Part shown: piece by piece, positions 1-6,897 of the stretch | How the letters are laid out: every line of letters begins with the position of its first letter | Position numbering within the stretch: the first letter of the stretch is position 1 | NCBI RefSeq assembly: GCF_000633935.1 | Contig: NZ_KK214996.1 | Coordinates: 31,807 to 79,945, forward strand | Direction: 5' to 3' | Origin: Ectothiorhodospira haloalkaliphila ATCC 51935 | GTDB lineage: Bacteria > Pseudomonadota > Gammaproteobacteria > Ectothiorhodospirales > Ectothiorhodospiraceae | DNA length: 48,139 nucleotides | Made by a program: the position numbers and the translations under genes | The notes under the pieces: generated by a model | Told to the model about the DNA's origin: nothing | Seen by the model: the letters and a program-made list of their open reading frames with translations, nothing else | Database searches by the model: none

Positions 1-48
1 CACTCGGCCTGTAGCCAGGATCTGTGTGGGAAAAGGGGCGTGGAATAA

Positions 49-300
49 TCTGGGAAACAACAGAAGGTCACACCGCACGTGATCCGTCACACGACCGCGA
101 TGCATCTCCTGCAGTCTGGTGTTGAGCTGTCCGTCATCGCCCTCTGGCTTGGACACGAGAGCATCGAAACCACGCACGGCTACGTGGAAGCGGACCTGGC
201 CTTGAAAGAGCAGGCCCTGGCCCGACTCGCACCACCGAGCATTGAGTCCACCCGGTATCGGCCGCAGCCGGAACTCCTCGCCTTCTTGGACTCTCTCTGA
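49..300 (+). pseudogene. Tyrosine recombinase, C-terminal fragment
   Basis: Catalytic end of a phage-type integrase. The frame opens after a stop at 46-48. From about position 64 it shows the family signature: I-R-H-T-T (the conserved Arg-His of box II), then L-G-H-E-S-I-E-T-T-H-G-Y with the second His and the nucleophilic Tyr. The tail ending L-A-F-L-D-S-L resembles small recombinases of the recombinase-in-trio (RIT) type, but that subfamily is a guess. The N-terminal two thirds, including the first catalytic Arg, are missing, so it cannot work alone. The window edge lies 48 bases upstream. The bases just before position 64 are in frame with a stop at 46-48, so the gene is probably broken rather than merely cut by the window. 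Confidence 0.75.
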
Positions 301-374
301 TTATGCGAACAACAAACGGGCGGCATCGCGGCATCGCAAAGAGATTCGGCCGAGCCACCACCCCGCCTACTCCA

Positions 375-426
375 CATAATCGGGGACTCGTCATAATTCC
401 GATTATGCGGAGCACAGCATAATCGG
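375..426. repeat. Inverted/direct 9-bp repeat set near recombinase end
   Basis: Three copies of the 9-mer CATAATCGG lie within 52 bp: 375-383 (+), 399-407 (reverse complement, CCGATTATG) and 418-426 (+). They sit 75 bp downstream of the recombinase stop and directly abut the IS66 remnant. Such palindromic clusters are typical of element ends recognised by recombinases. I infer that this is the terminus of the element that carried the recombinase fragment. Confidence 0.5.
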
Positions 427-429
427 AAG

Positions 430-588
430 AACTGGAACTTCGCTGGCTCCGAGAACGGAGGCCACGCCCTGGCGATCCTGCTCACCCTCCTGGAGACCTG
501 CAAGCAGAACGGGGTGAACCCCCGTCACTATCTGATCGATGTGCTTGAGCTGCGTAGACCGCTGAAGGTTGCCACCCATTCCACGTGA
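430..588 (+). pseudogene. IS66-family transposase (TnpC) remnant, part 1
   Basis: Open frame reading N-W-N-F-A-G-S-E-N-G-G-H, then L-L-E-T-C-K-Q-N-G-V-N-P and Y-L-I-D-V-L-E. This is the conserved C-terminal block of IS66-family TnpC transposases. IS66 similarity ends near 560, where the left end of the IS21 element begins, and the frame then runs into IS21 sequence and stops at 586-588. The remaining C-terminal residues appear beyond the other IS21 end at 3145-3253. The catalytic DDE core is absent. Confidence 0.75.
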
Positions 589-622
589 AGCCTGCCACCC
601 GGACCGGGGCAAAGCTGCCACC
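570..622 (+). repeat. IS21 left-end repeats, 23-bp period
   Basis: TGCCACC occurs at 570-576, 593-599 and 616-622, each 23 bp from the last. This is presumably the set of IstA binding sites at the left end. Confidence 0.75.
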
Positions 623-654
623 CATCGGAGCGTAGCGACGCGGGGTTTTCCTTC

Positions 655-1410
655 TTACTCCGACGTTGCGGTGTCGGTCAACTTGGACTGGGTTTTTCGC
701 ATGGACTCCCCTCTGAGATTGATCTTGTAGGCGTTGTGAACCAAGCGATCCAGAATGGCATCAGCCAGGGTGGCATCACCGATGACGTCGTGCCATTGGT
801 CCATGGGCAGTTGGCTGGTGGCGATGGTGGATCGTCTGCCGTGGCGGTCTTCCAACACCTCCAGGAGGTCACGGCGGTTTTCAGCATTGAGTTTCATGAG
901 CCCCCAGTCGTCGAGAATCAGTACATCCACTTTGGCCAAGTTGGCCAGAAGCTTTGCGTACTGACCATCCCCCTTGGCGATGCTCAGCTCCCGCAACAGA
1001 CGGGTTAGACGAACGTAGTGGGCGGTGTGTCCCTCTCGGCAGGCCTTATGGGCCAAGGCACAGGCCAGCCAGGTTTTGCCAACCCCGGTGGGGCCGGTGA
1101 TGAGGATATTGAGGTGTTCCTTCACCCACTGGCAGGCCGCCAGGGATTGGATCAACCCCTTGTCCAGGCCGCGCGGGTTCCGATAATCCAGGTCTTCGAG
1201 GCTCGCTGTGTGTCGCAGCTTGGCCTGGCGCAACCGGCTCGCCATGCGCCGATTTTCCCGTTCGGTTGTTTCGCGGTCCACCAACAGTCCAAGGCGTTCT
1301 TCGAAGCTCAGTTCCTGGATGTCGGGTGTGGCCACCTGGTCGGCCAGGGCGGCCGCCATGCCGGTTAACTTGAGGGCGTGGAGTTTATCCAGGGTGGGAT
1401 GTTTGAGCAT
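655..1410 (-). CDS. istB: IS21 helper ATPase IstB
   Basis: AAA+ ATPase that assists the IstA transposase in target capture and strand transfer. The 251-residue protein starting at the ATG (complement of 1408-1410) has the standard IstB layout. An N-terminal helical region begins M-L-K-H-P-T-L-D-K-L. It is followed by Walker A G-P-T-G-V-G-K-T (about residues 108-115), Walker B V-L-I-L-D-D-W-G and the late I-A-T-S-Q sensor motif. The reading frame stays open 48 codons further upstream, but that stretch overlaps istA and has no IstB similarity. The chosen start sits 1 bp after the istA stop, the usual coupled arrangement. Length is normal and no damage is visible. Confidence 0.93.
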   Translation of the reverse strand: MLKHPTLDKLHALKLTGMAAALADQVATPDIQELSFEERLGLLVDRETTERENRRMASRLRQAKLRHTASLEDLDYRNPRGLDKGLIQSLAACQWVKEHLNILITGPTGVGKTWLACALAHKACREGHTAHYVRLTRLLRELSIAKGDGQYAKLLANLAKVDVLILDDWGLMKLNAENRRDLLEVLEDRHGRRSTIATSQLPMDQWHDVIGDATLADAILDRLVHNAYKINLRGESMRKTQSKLTDTATSE

Positions 1411-1411
1411 G

Positions 1412-2962
1412 TCAGACCCCCTCAGAGTAGTAGGCTGGGCCGCGGATGTTGTCGTGGCCATCAGGTAAGGCCAGCTCCTGCTGTTCTTCCAGAGGCTGTT
1501 CATCCAGGCGGTGTTTGAGGATGGATTCGATGTTCTTATAGCGGCACGTCCCAAGCGTCAGCGCGCGTTGACAGGCGGCCTCCAAGCGAACATCACCAAA
1601 CGTCTTCCCCAGGCGGAGGATGCCCAGACAGGAACGGTAGGCTTGCTGGGGGTGCTTTCGGGCACCCAGGGCGGTGCAGATGAGCTTTTCTGTTGCAGGC
1701 CCGGTCTTGGCGGCCCATGCGATCAGACGCTTGGGCGTCCACTCACCTGACTGCCGATGGGATTCGGGCATGTGGGCGGCCACGGTGGTGTGCCGACCCT
1801 TCTGATCGGAGCGAGGGTGGCTGGCAATGCGGTTGCCCCGGTAAAAACACTCGATGGTGTTGTGGGTGATCCGGACCTCGACCTCCTTCTTGATCAGGGC
1901 GTAAGGCACCGAGTAGTAGTGCCCCCCGATGGCCACGTGGTAGTCGATATGTACCCGGGCCTTCTTCCATTCGGCATAGACATAACGCTCTGCCGGCAGA
2001 GGCTGCAGGGCCGGCTTGTCCAACTGCTCGAAGTGTTCGCGCCGACAACCGGGCAACTTCCGGAACGGGCGGTTGTTGAGCTTCTCCAGCAGTTCACGGA
2101 TGCTGGATTTGAGTTGCCCAAGAGAGAAGTGCTGACGGTGGCGCAGTGCCGCCAGTATCCACCGCTCAACGATCAGCACGCCACCCTCCACCTTGGCCTT
2201 GTCCCGGGGTTTTCGGGATCGTGCGGGGACAACGGCCACACCGTAATGGGCGGCCATGTCCTGATAGGTCGGGTTGAGATCCGGATCGTAACGATGCGCC
2301 TTGGTGACGCCCGATTTCAGGTTGTCCGGCACCACCAGCTCTGGCACACCTCCGAAGAACTCGAAGGCCCGGATGTGGGATCCAATCCAGTCGGGCAGTG
2401 TCTGGCTCCAGGTCGGCTCTGCATAGCTGTAATTGGACGCCCCAAGTACTGCCACGAAGATCTGAGCCTCGCGGATCTCCCCGGTATTGCGATCAATGAC
2501 TGGCACAGTCTGGCCGGCATAGTCCACAAACAGCTTCTCTCCAGCCCGGTGGTCCTGACGCATCACCATGTCCAGCTTGCCCTGCCAGGCCCGATAGTTC
2601 TCGCAAAACCAGCTGTACTGATACCCCTCTGGGTGGGCTTCCCGGTACTCCTGCCAGATCAGGAAAAGGGTGACGTGCTTGCCCCTCAACTCCTCTTTGA
2701 CCCGATGCCAGTCCGGTACGACCCGGGCATGGGCTGGCAGGTCTGGAGGGGGCGGAAATAACAACTGCTCCAGGCGACTTTCGCCCAGGTCCTCTGGCAA
2801 TGGCCAACTCAAACCCGCCTCGGCAAAACGCCGAAGATACTCCCTCACGGTGGGACGACTGATACCGCAGGCCAATGCAACCTGGCGGTTGCTCAGCCCT
2901 CGCTCCCATTTGAGGCGTAGGACTTCTTTGATCTTCCGCATGGATAACCTCTTCGCTGGCAT
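1412..2962 (-). CDS. istA: IS21 transposase IstA
   Basis: DDE transposase of 516 residues. The N-terminal helix-turn-helix reads L-S-N-R-Q-V-A-L-A-C-G-I-S-R-P-T-V (about residues 20-36). The rve-type catalytic core contains L-F-V-D-Y-A-G-Q-T-V-P-V (first Asp), P-E-L-V-V-P-D-N-L-K-S-G (second Asp) and a downstream K-A-K-V-E-G-G-V (Glu). A beta-barrel C-terminal region follows. The start is the ATG about 90 bp inside the right-end repeat array. The gene is contiguous with istB and together they make up nearly the whole element. Intact by inspection. Confidence 0.93.
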   Translation of the reverse strand: MPAKRLSMRKIKEVLRLKWERGLSNRQVALACGISRPTVREYLRRFAEAGLSWPLPEDLGESRLEQLLFPPPPDLPAHARVVPDWHRVKEELRGKHVTLFLIWQEYREAHPEGYQYSWFCENYRAWQGKLDMVMRQDHRAGEKLFVDYAGQTVPVIDRNTGEIREAQIFVAVLGASNYSYAEPTWSQTLPDWIGSHIRAFEFFGGVPELVVPDNLKSGVTKAHRYDPDLNPTYQDMAAHYGVAVVPARSRKPRDKAKVEGGVLIVERWILAALRHRQHFSLGQLKSSIRELLEKLNNRPFRKLPGCRREHFEQLDKPALQPLPAERYVYAEWKKARVHIDYHVAIGGHYYSVPYALIKKEVEVRITHNTIECFYRGNRIASHPRSDQKGRHTTVAAHMPESHRQSGEWTPKRLIAWAAKTGPATEKLICTALGARKHPQQAYRSCLGILRLGKTFGDVRLEAACQRALTLGTCRYKNIESILKHRLDEQPLEEQQELALPDGHDNIRGPAYYSEGV

Positions 2963-3052
2963 CTGACCTTCCCCGGATGGAAAGGACCAGCCTACCGGTA
3001 AGTTATCCCGCGTCTGGACACTTCGATGAGTCGACTCAGCGCCTCTGCCTGG

Positions 3053-3132
3053 GTGGCAGCCTTGCCGTGGAATCAGTGGCAGCTTTCCCCTGGAATGGGT
3101 GGCAGGCTTGCCGTGGAATCAGTGGCAACCTT
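3053..3132 (-). repeat. IS21 right-end repeats, 23-bp period
   Basis: GTGGCA occurs at 3053, 3076, 3099 and 3122, spaced 23 bp. It is the reverse complement of the left-end motif. Four units here against three at the left end. Confidence 0.8.
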
Positions 3133-3144
3133 GCTCCGGAATAC

Positions 3145-3253
3145 GCACTTGAGCGCATCCAGGATCCATCCCACCAACCGTCTCCACGAACTGCTGCCCT
3201 ATCACTGGGAGCCGCGCACCCAGGCCTGCGGAGAGAATGCCAGCGGGGAGTGA
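3145..3253 (+). pseudogene. IS66-family transposase remnant, part 2 (frameshifted)
   Basis: The extreme C-terminus of an IS66 TnpC, on the far side of IS21. One frame reads L-E-R-I-Q-D and the next reads H-P-T-N-R-L-H-E-L-L-P-Y-H-W-E, ending at TGA 3251-3253. Removing one C from the run near 3165-3172 joins the two into the normal family sequence. So this half carries a frameshift besides the IS21 interruption. Both halves contain a V/A-L-E segment, so the junction is not a simple clean insertion. Confidence 0.65.
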
Positions 3254-3734
3254 GGAGTGGGTATACGTGCCCTACCGGACGCGTACCCTGGCTGGCATAG
3301 GCGACCGTCTGGACAAGCCCCTGGCTGATGACGCCCTCCAGGGTGCCACGCTGCAGCTTGAGCTCGATGACAATACGCTGCATCGGTCCATGAAAACCCC
3401 TGGCCGGGTCCGTCGGCCATTCAATGAAAAGGTCCGTGCGCTTGCGGCCCAGGCCATATTCCCGGCTGATGCGGCCACCGCCATTGACGATCCGCTGCAA
3501 AAAGGCCTGCATCAGCAACTGCGGGCCCGCCTCCTTGTAGTCAAAGCGCTCCAGCCAGGCATCAGCCTGTTCGCGGAAGAACTGCTGGAAGGCACGCAGC
3601 AACTTCGGCAATCCATGTGGCGGGACCCCATGTCGCGCGGCAATAAATCCATCCAATGGACCCTCCGTGATGCACTGCCCTTCATCCCTGGTTGCCCTCA
3701 CTGGCGACGGGGTGGCGGGGTGCCTACGATGGCT

Positions 3735-4181
3735 TTACTCTGCCCTTGTCCTTGTCCTTGACCCACGTCCCAGACAAGTCACCACAACCTCGCGAGCATG
3801 CCCACGGGCGCGATGTTCCCAGAGAAAGACCCCCTGCCAGGTGCCAAGCATGAGCCGACCCTGAGCAAATGGCACCGTGAGGCCACTGCCCGTGAGAATG
3901 CTGCGGATGTGCGCCGACATGTCGTCCGGCCCTTCCATATCATGGGCATACCTGGGATCGCCATCCGGCACCGTGCGGGTCATGTACCCTTCCAGATCCT
4001 TGAGCACTGTGGGATCAGCATTTTCCGTGATGGCAAGAGAGGCGCTGGTATGACGACAGAAGATCTGGCAGATACCGACCTGCAAGCCCGATGCGATTAG
4101 AGCGTCATTCACCGCCGCCGTAATCTCCGACTGCCCCCGACCCTGGGTATTGATGGTGATGCTCGCTTGATGAATGTCCAT
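3735..4181 (-). CDS. yjbQ: YjbQ family (UPF0047) protein
   Basis: Small cytosolic protein of the UPF0047/YjbQ family, whose E. coli member has weak thiamine-phosphate-synthase-like activity; the true role is unsettled. The 148 residues show the family blocks F-C-R-H-T-S-A-S-L-A-I-T-E-N-A-D, H-D-M-E-G-P-D-D-M-S-A-H-I and G-T-W-Q-G-V-F-L-W-E-H-R. I start at M-D-I-H-Q-A-S-I-T (complement of 4179-4181). The frame is open 35 codons further, but that part overlaps the terminator of the tRNA gene and has no family similarity. The last dozen residues, rich in Arg and Thr, extend slightly past the usual length of about 140, suggesting a modestly altered 3' end next to the mobile debris. Confidence 0.88.
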   Translation of the reverse strand: MDIHQASITINTQGRGQSEITAAVNDALIASGLQVGICQIFCRHTSASLAITENADPTVLKDLEGYMTRTVPDGDPRYAHDMEGPDDMSAHIRSILTGSGLTVPFAQGRLMLGTWQGVFLWEHRARGHAREVVVTCLGRGSRTRTRAE

Positions 4182-4237
4182 GACGCTACCCTCGACGTGC
4201 CCGATTTCAGCATCAGGATAACGGATTCGACACATAC

Positions 4238-4274
4238 GAAAAGGCCCCTTCCTCAAGGTGGAAGGGGCCTTTTC
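4238..4274 (-). terminator. Rho-independent terminator of tRNA-Val
   Basis: A perfect 15-bp stem (4238-4252 with 4260-4274), 7-nt loop, followed on the minus strand by TTTTC. It lies 20 bp past the 3' end of the tRNA and ends that transcript before yjbQ. Confidence 0.85.
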
Positions 4275-4293
4275 AAGTTGATTCAAAACGATA

Positions 4294-4370
4294 TGGTAGG
4301 CGCGATTGGACTCGAACCAACGACCCCTACCATGTCAAGGTAGTGCTCTAACCAGCTGAGCTACGCGCCT
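4294..4370 (-). tRNA. tRNA-Val (anticodon GAC), with encoded CCA
   Basis: The minus strand folds as a standard 77-nt tRNA. The acceptor arm is AGGCGCG paired with CGCGCCU, then discriminator A and genomic CCA at 4294-4296. The D arm contains AGCUCAGCUGGUUAGAGC. The anticodon stem CUACC/GGUAG encloses loop UUGACAU, giving anticodon GAC, which reads GUC Val codons. The T arm contains GGUUCGAGUCC. It has its own near-consensus promoter and terminator, so it is a single-gene unit. Confidence 0.96.
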
Positions 4371-4388
4371 GTCGTGTTCGAATGCGGC

Positions 4389-4416
4389 ATTATACAGGCT
4401 GCCTTCGGGGTGTCAA
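4389..4416 (-). promoter_or_regulatory. Consensus sigma-70 promoter of tRNA-Val
   Basis: On the minus strand the -35 is TTGACA (4411-4416) and the -10 is TATAAT (4389-4394), both perfect consensus, with a 16-bp spacer and a GC-rich discriminator leading into the tRNA 5' end at 4370. Spacing and strength suit a stable-RNA promoter. Confidence 0.9.
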
Positions 4417-4885
4417 CACCCAATTCAGAGCATTGTTTTTGATAGAAAAAAACAGTCCTTCCCTTTGGATAACCCTCCCCCCGATCCAACGCCTCCAGCA
4501 GCGACTCCCAGGTCAACCAAGGGAGCGAATCCGAGTTCGTGCCCAAACCGTGCCCAAATTGTGCCCAAGAGACGAAGAACCCGCCCGCCAGGATCCCAAA
4601 ACCCCAGCTTTTACCTGAACACCACCCAGATTGGGCACACACCTCCCGCCACCACATGACATCCCCCGCCAGGTTGCACCAAAAATGGCGCGGTCACGCT
4701 GAAGCAACATGGCAGGCCGACTCGCCAACCAACCTGCATTTATAAAGTTTCATGGGAGGTTTCGCGGACGCGACATGGATGACCGCCACGCGCCGAGGTG
4801 CGCCCCTGGCGTCACAGGCCAAGAGCAAGACACCACGACCGCCAATGGCGCGAGATGATTGGGAGATCAGGGTAAGGCCGGCGAC
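4417..4885. other. Gene-free stretch between tRNA promoter and RHH gene
   Basis: About 470 bp with no convincing coding sequence on either strand. It contains the phased GTGCCCAAA repeats (listed separately). I see no tRNA fragment that would mark an attachment-site duplication. Confidence 0.6.
4539..4638. repeat. Helically phased GTGCCCAAA repeats (possible integrase arm sites)
   Basis: GTGCCCAAA at 4539-4547 and 4550-4558, and GTGCCCAAG at 4561-4569, form three units with an exact 11-bp period, about one helical turn. An inverted copy, TTGGGCAC, is at 4631-4638. The array lies 0.8 kb from an integrase whose N-terminal domain is of the arm-DNA-binding type, so arm-type binding sites of an attachment region are the likeliest reading. 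Function is inferred. Confidence 0.5.
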
Positions 4886-5074
4886 TCAATCGTGCGCGGG
4901 TGGGCATTTCCCCAGACCGCGAAGGTACGCCTCTATGGCCTGTCTTACGACATCAGATCTCGTCGGGATATTTCCCTGAGTCGTCCGCTGCTCAGCGCGA
5001 CATTCATCCAGCAGCGCAAGGGTCTCGTCGTCCAGGCGAATGTTCACTTGTCGTTGCTGCGTGCGCTTCACCAC
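4886..5074 (-). CDS. Ribbon-helix-helix regulator
   Basis: A 62-residue protein starting at GTG. Residues 9-20 read Q-V-N-I-R-L-D-D-E-T-L-A, the beta-strand and first-helix pattern of the MetJ/Arc/CopG ribbon-helix-helix fold. A second helix follows (P-T-R-S-D-V-V-R-Q-A-I-E-A-Y-L). Such proteins bind DNA as dimers and act as element repressors or antitoxins. There is no toxin-like partner next to it on the same strand. It is divergent from the HTH-integrase operon with a 119-bp gap containing dyad symmetry, so control of that operon is the simplest role. Confidence 0.7.
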   Translation of the reverse strand: MVKRTQQRQVNIRLDDETLALLDECRAEQRTTQGNIPTRSDVVRQAIEAYLRGLGKCPPAHD

Positions 5075-5154
5075 AGGGGGCTCCCGTCCTCGATCTCGTG
5101 TGTGTCACTCCAAGTGTACCCCCTACTCATCTGCATGTGTAGGCGTATAGCCAC

Positions 5155-5180
5155 TTGACAATCCGTATATCCGCTATACA
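5155..5180 (+). promoter_or_regulatory. Putative promoter/operator of the integrase operon
   Basis: TTGACA at 5155-5160 precedes the dyad GTATA-TCCGC-TATAC (5165-5179), with a strong AAGGAGG at 5181-5187 just before the ATG at 5194. The hexamer TATACA (5175-5180) leaves only a 14-bp spacer, so the true -10 may be a shifted version. A repressor bound at the dyad would block this promoter. Confidence 0.45.
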
Positions 5181-5193
5181 AAGGAGGTGGCAA

Positions 5194-5415
5194 ATGACGT
5201 ACCTGACGACCGAAGAACTGGCCAAGCGCCTCAGCTACAACCCCCGCTACATCAACAATGTGCTGCGACCGAAGCACCTGGATGAAGGCAGGCACTACGT
5301 GCGGCCGTTTGGTGGCCGCAAGGTGCTCTACATCTGGGAGAACATTGAGCAGGACATGTTCTGCGACCAGCCCGTGGGCATCCCCATGGCAAACGGGGGG
5401 GTGTGCAATGGCTAA
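5194..5415 (+). CDS. Small winged-HTH/excisionase-like protein
   Basis: A 73-residue protein beginning M-T-Y-L-T-T-E-E-L-A-K-R-L-S-Y-N-P-R-Y-I-N. This is a MerR/excisionase-type helix-turn-helix start: the helix choosing a DNA site follows T-T-E-E-L-A. The frame is open 13 codons upstream, but the ideal AAGGAGG at 5181-5187 fixes the ATG at 5194. It overlaps the integrase start by 8 bp. That coupling and the fold point to a recombination directionality factor or an integrase regulator, though no test distinguishes these from sequence alone. Confidence 0.7.
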   Translation: MTYLTTEELAKRLSYNPRYINNVLRPKHLDEGRHYVRPFGGRKVLYIWENIEQDMFCDQPVGIPMANGGVCNG

Positions 5416-6619
5416 GGTGCGAGCCCGACCGGATAACGGAAAGCTCTTCATTGACTTCCGCTACCAAAACAAGCGCTGCCGCGAATTGACCGCCCTGGAC
5501 GACACGGGCGTTAACCGGAAACGACTGGAGAAACTTGCAAAGCGGATTGATGCCGAGATTGCGGCGGGGGTCTTTGACTACTCCAAGGTCTTCCCGAACA
5601 GCAAGCGTGCCCAGCAGTTCCAGCAACCGCAGGCCGTTGGTAACACGGGGGACCACCAGGGGGATGTGGAAACTCCTGACTCACCGCAGCTCAAGGAATT
5701 CGCCCAAACCTGGTTCGCCGAGAACGACCTTCGCTGGAAGCGCTCCTACCGGAAGAAGCTGCACGACATCTGGGAGAAGAAACTGCATCCGCAGTTCGGA
5801 GAGAAAAAGGTCAGCGACATCTCCAAACCCGAGATCCTCCAGTTCCGCGCACAACTCGCCAAAGTCCGTCGCGGAAAGGAGGAAGGCCTTTCACCCTCCC
5901 GGATCAACCAGATCATGAATCTGCTTGAGCAATTGCTGGAAGAAGCCGCCGACCGGTTTGACTTTAACACGCCGTTCAAGGGAATCAAGCCGCTCCGGAT
6001 CCCCCGCACCCAGATCGACCCCTTCTCGCTGGAAGAGGTCCAGCAGTTCCTGGCCACCGTGCCTGCCAATTGGCGGCCCTACTGGTTGGTGCGTTTCTTC
6101 ACCGGCATGAGGACAAGCGAGATCGACGGCCTGAAGTGGAAGTACGTGGACTTCGAACGTCGCGAGATCATCGTGATGGAAACCCGCGTCGAGGGTGAAG
6201 AAGACACCCCGAAGACCGACGGGTCACAACGGGCGATCCAGATGTCCGACATCGTCCTTCAGGCGCTCGAGGACCAGAAGGCCCACACGGCCGAGCTCAG
6301 CGAGTACGTCTTCTGCACCCGCTACGGCTATCCGCTGACCTACCGGAACGTCAACAATCGAGTCTGGTATCCCACGCTGGCAAAGGCCGGTCTCAAGCGG
6401 CGCAATCCGTACCAGACCCGTCATACCGCTGCGACTCTCTGGCTGGCCGCGGGTGAAAGTCCCGAGTGGATTGCCCGGCAAATGGGCCATGCCAACACCA
6501 AGATGCTCTTCACCACGTATTCCCGCTACGTGCCCAACCTCACGCGCCAGGACGGGTCCGCCATGGACCGTCTGCTCAAGTCACGGTTCGACGAACAGGC
6601 ATGGAGGGCACCGGAATGA
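5408..6619 (+). CDS. int: Site-specific tyrosine integrase with arm-binding domain (DUF3596 type)
   Basis: A 403-residue phage/island integrase. N-terminus V-R-A-R-P-D-N-G-K-L-F-I-D-F-R-Y belongs to the DUF3596 arm-binding domain. A core-binding SAM-like domain covers roughly residues 95-195. The catalytic domain shows box I F-F-T-G-M-R-T-S-E-I (Arg, about residue 235), the box II variant N-P-Y-Q-T-R-H-T (Arg-His, about residue 338), Q-M-G-H-A-N (His) and the nucleophile in T-T-Y-S-R-Y (about residue 372). All catalytic residues are present. The chosen ATG at 5408 overlaps the upstream HTH gene; the longer frame back to 5258 would run through that gene. The downstream ORF overlaps its stop (ATGA). 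Confidence 0.92.
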   Translation: MAKVRARPDNGKLFIDFRYQNKRCRELTALDDTGVNRKRLEKLAKRIDAEIAAGVFDYSKVFPNSKRAQQFQQPQAVGNTGDHQGDVETPDSPQLKEFAQTWFAENDLRWKRSYRKKLHDIWEKKLHPQFGEKKVSDISKPEILQFRAQLAKVRRGKEEGLSPSRINQIMNLLEQLLEEAADRFDFNTPFKGIKPLRIPRTQIDPFSLEEVQQFLATVPANWRPYWLVRFFTGMRTSEIDGLKWKYVDFERREIIVMETRVEGEEDTPKTDGSQRAIQMSDIVLQALEDQKAHTAELSEYVFCTRYGYPLTYRNVNNRVWYPTLAKAGLKRRNPYQTRHTAATLWLAAGESPEWIARQMGHANTKMLFTTYSRYVPNLTRQDGSAMDRLLKSRFDEQAWRAPE

Positions 6620-6897
6620 CAGGCATCAACCATAACGCATCGCACACATACCCACCCGACCGTGTCGTGCTGAGGATGGCCTCCGCACTGCATACCACCT
6701 TCCAGATCCCCGAGGGGGTTGGACTCTGCCAGGCCCTCGGCGCCCCGAATTGCGACAACAATCGGGAGGCCCTGGTGCACTGGGTGGAACAACAGGTGGA
6801 TCAACTGGAGCCGACCGTCTGGACGGCGGTCATGAGCCAGTTGGTGGGAGAACTGGACGAAGTACTGAGACGCGAGGAGAAACGGTCATGGCTCTGA
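6616..6897 (+). CDS. Hypothetical protein of integrase operon
   Basis: 93 residues, no recognised domain. It starts at an ATG overlapping the integrase stop and ends overlapping the HD-domain gene by 10 bp, so it is part of the same transcript. It is acidic toward the C-terminus with amphipathic stretches (V-H-W-V-E-Q-Q-V-D-Q-L-E), soluble by appearance. No signal peptide or membrane segment. Confidence 0.6.
   Translation: MTGINHNASHTYPPDRVVLRMASALHTTFQIPEGVGLCQALGAPNCDNNREALVHWVEQQVDQLEPTVWTAVMSQLVGELDEVLRREEKRSWL

Larger units (their letters stand above)
563..3133. mobile_element. IS21-family insertion sequence
   Basis: A compact element carrying istA and istB on the minus strand. Both ends carry related arrays of a TGCCAC-centred motif spaced exactly 23 bp apart. 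At the left end TGCCACC starts at 570, 593 and 616. At the right end its complement GTGGCA starts at 3053, 3076, 3099 and 3122. The outermost units match as an inverted repeat (AAGGTTGCCAC, 565-575 and 3122-3132). Multiple subterminal repeats are a known feature of IS21 ends. Exact termini are good to a few bases, and I could not define a target duplication. Both genes look intact. It has inserted into an IS66 transposase. Confidence 0.85.
3036..3701 (-). pseudogene. AAA-type ATP-binding protein, C-terminal nuclease-domain fragment
   Basis: On the minus strand the first ~150 residues (from 3701 down to about 3260) resemble the PD-(D/E)XK-like C-terminal domain that follows an AAA domain in many uncharacterised bacterial ATP-binding proteins. 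The string G-G-G-R-I-S-R-E-Y-G-L-G, then R-T-D-L-F-I-E-W-P (Asp) and R-I-V-I-E-L-K-L-Q-R-G (E-x-K) give the D...ExK motif. The N-terminal ATPase domain with Walker motifs is missing. The C-terminal ~70 residues read antisense through the IS66 and IS21 ends and are not native. Truncated at both sides by rearrangement; probably non-functional. Confidence 0.6.

Noticed and set aside
1757-2761. 334-codon plus-strand frame inside istA
   Set aside because: Shadow of istA; no start context and no recognisable domain.
4294-4370. tRNA-Val 3' end as attachment site of the adjacent integrase element
   Set aside because: The tRNA is on the minus strand, so an element using its 3' end would lie on the left. 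The integrase is on the right, and I found no duplicated tRNA end there.
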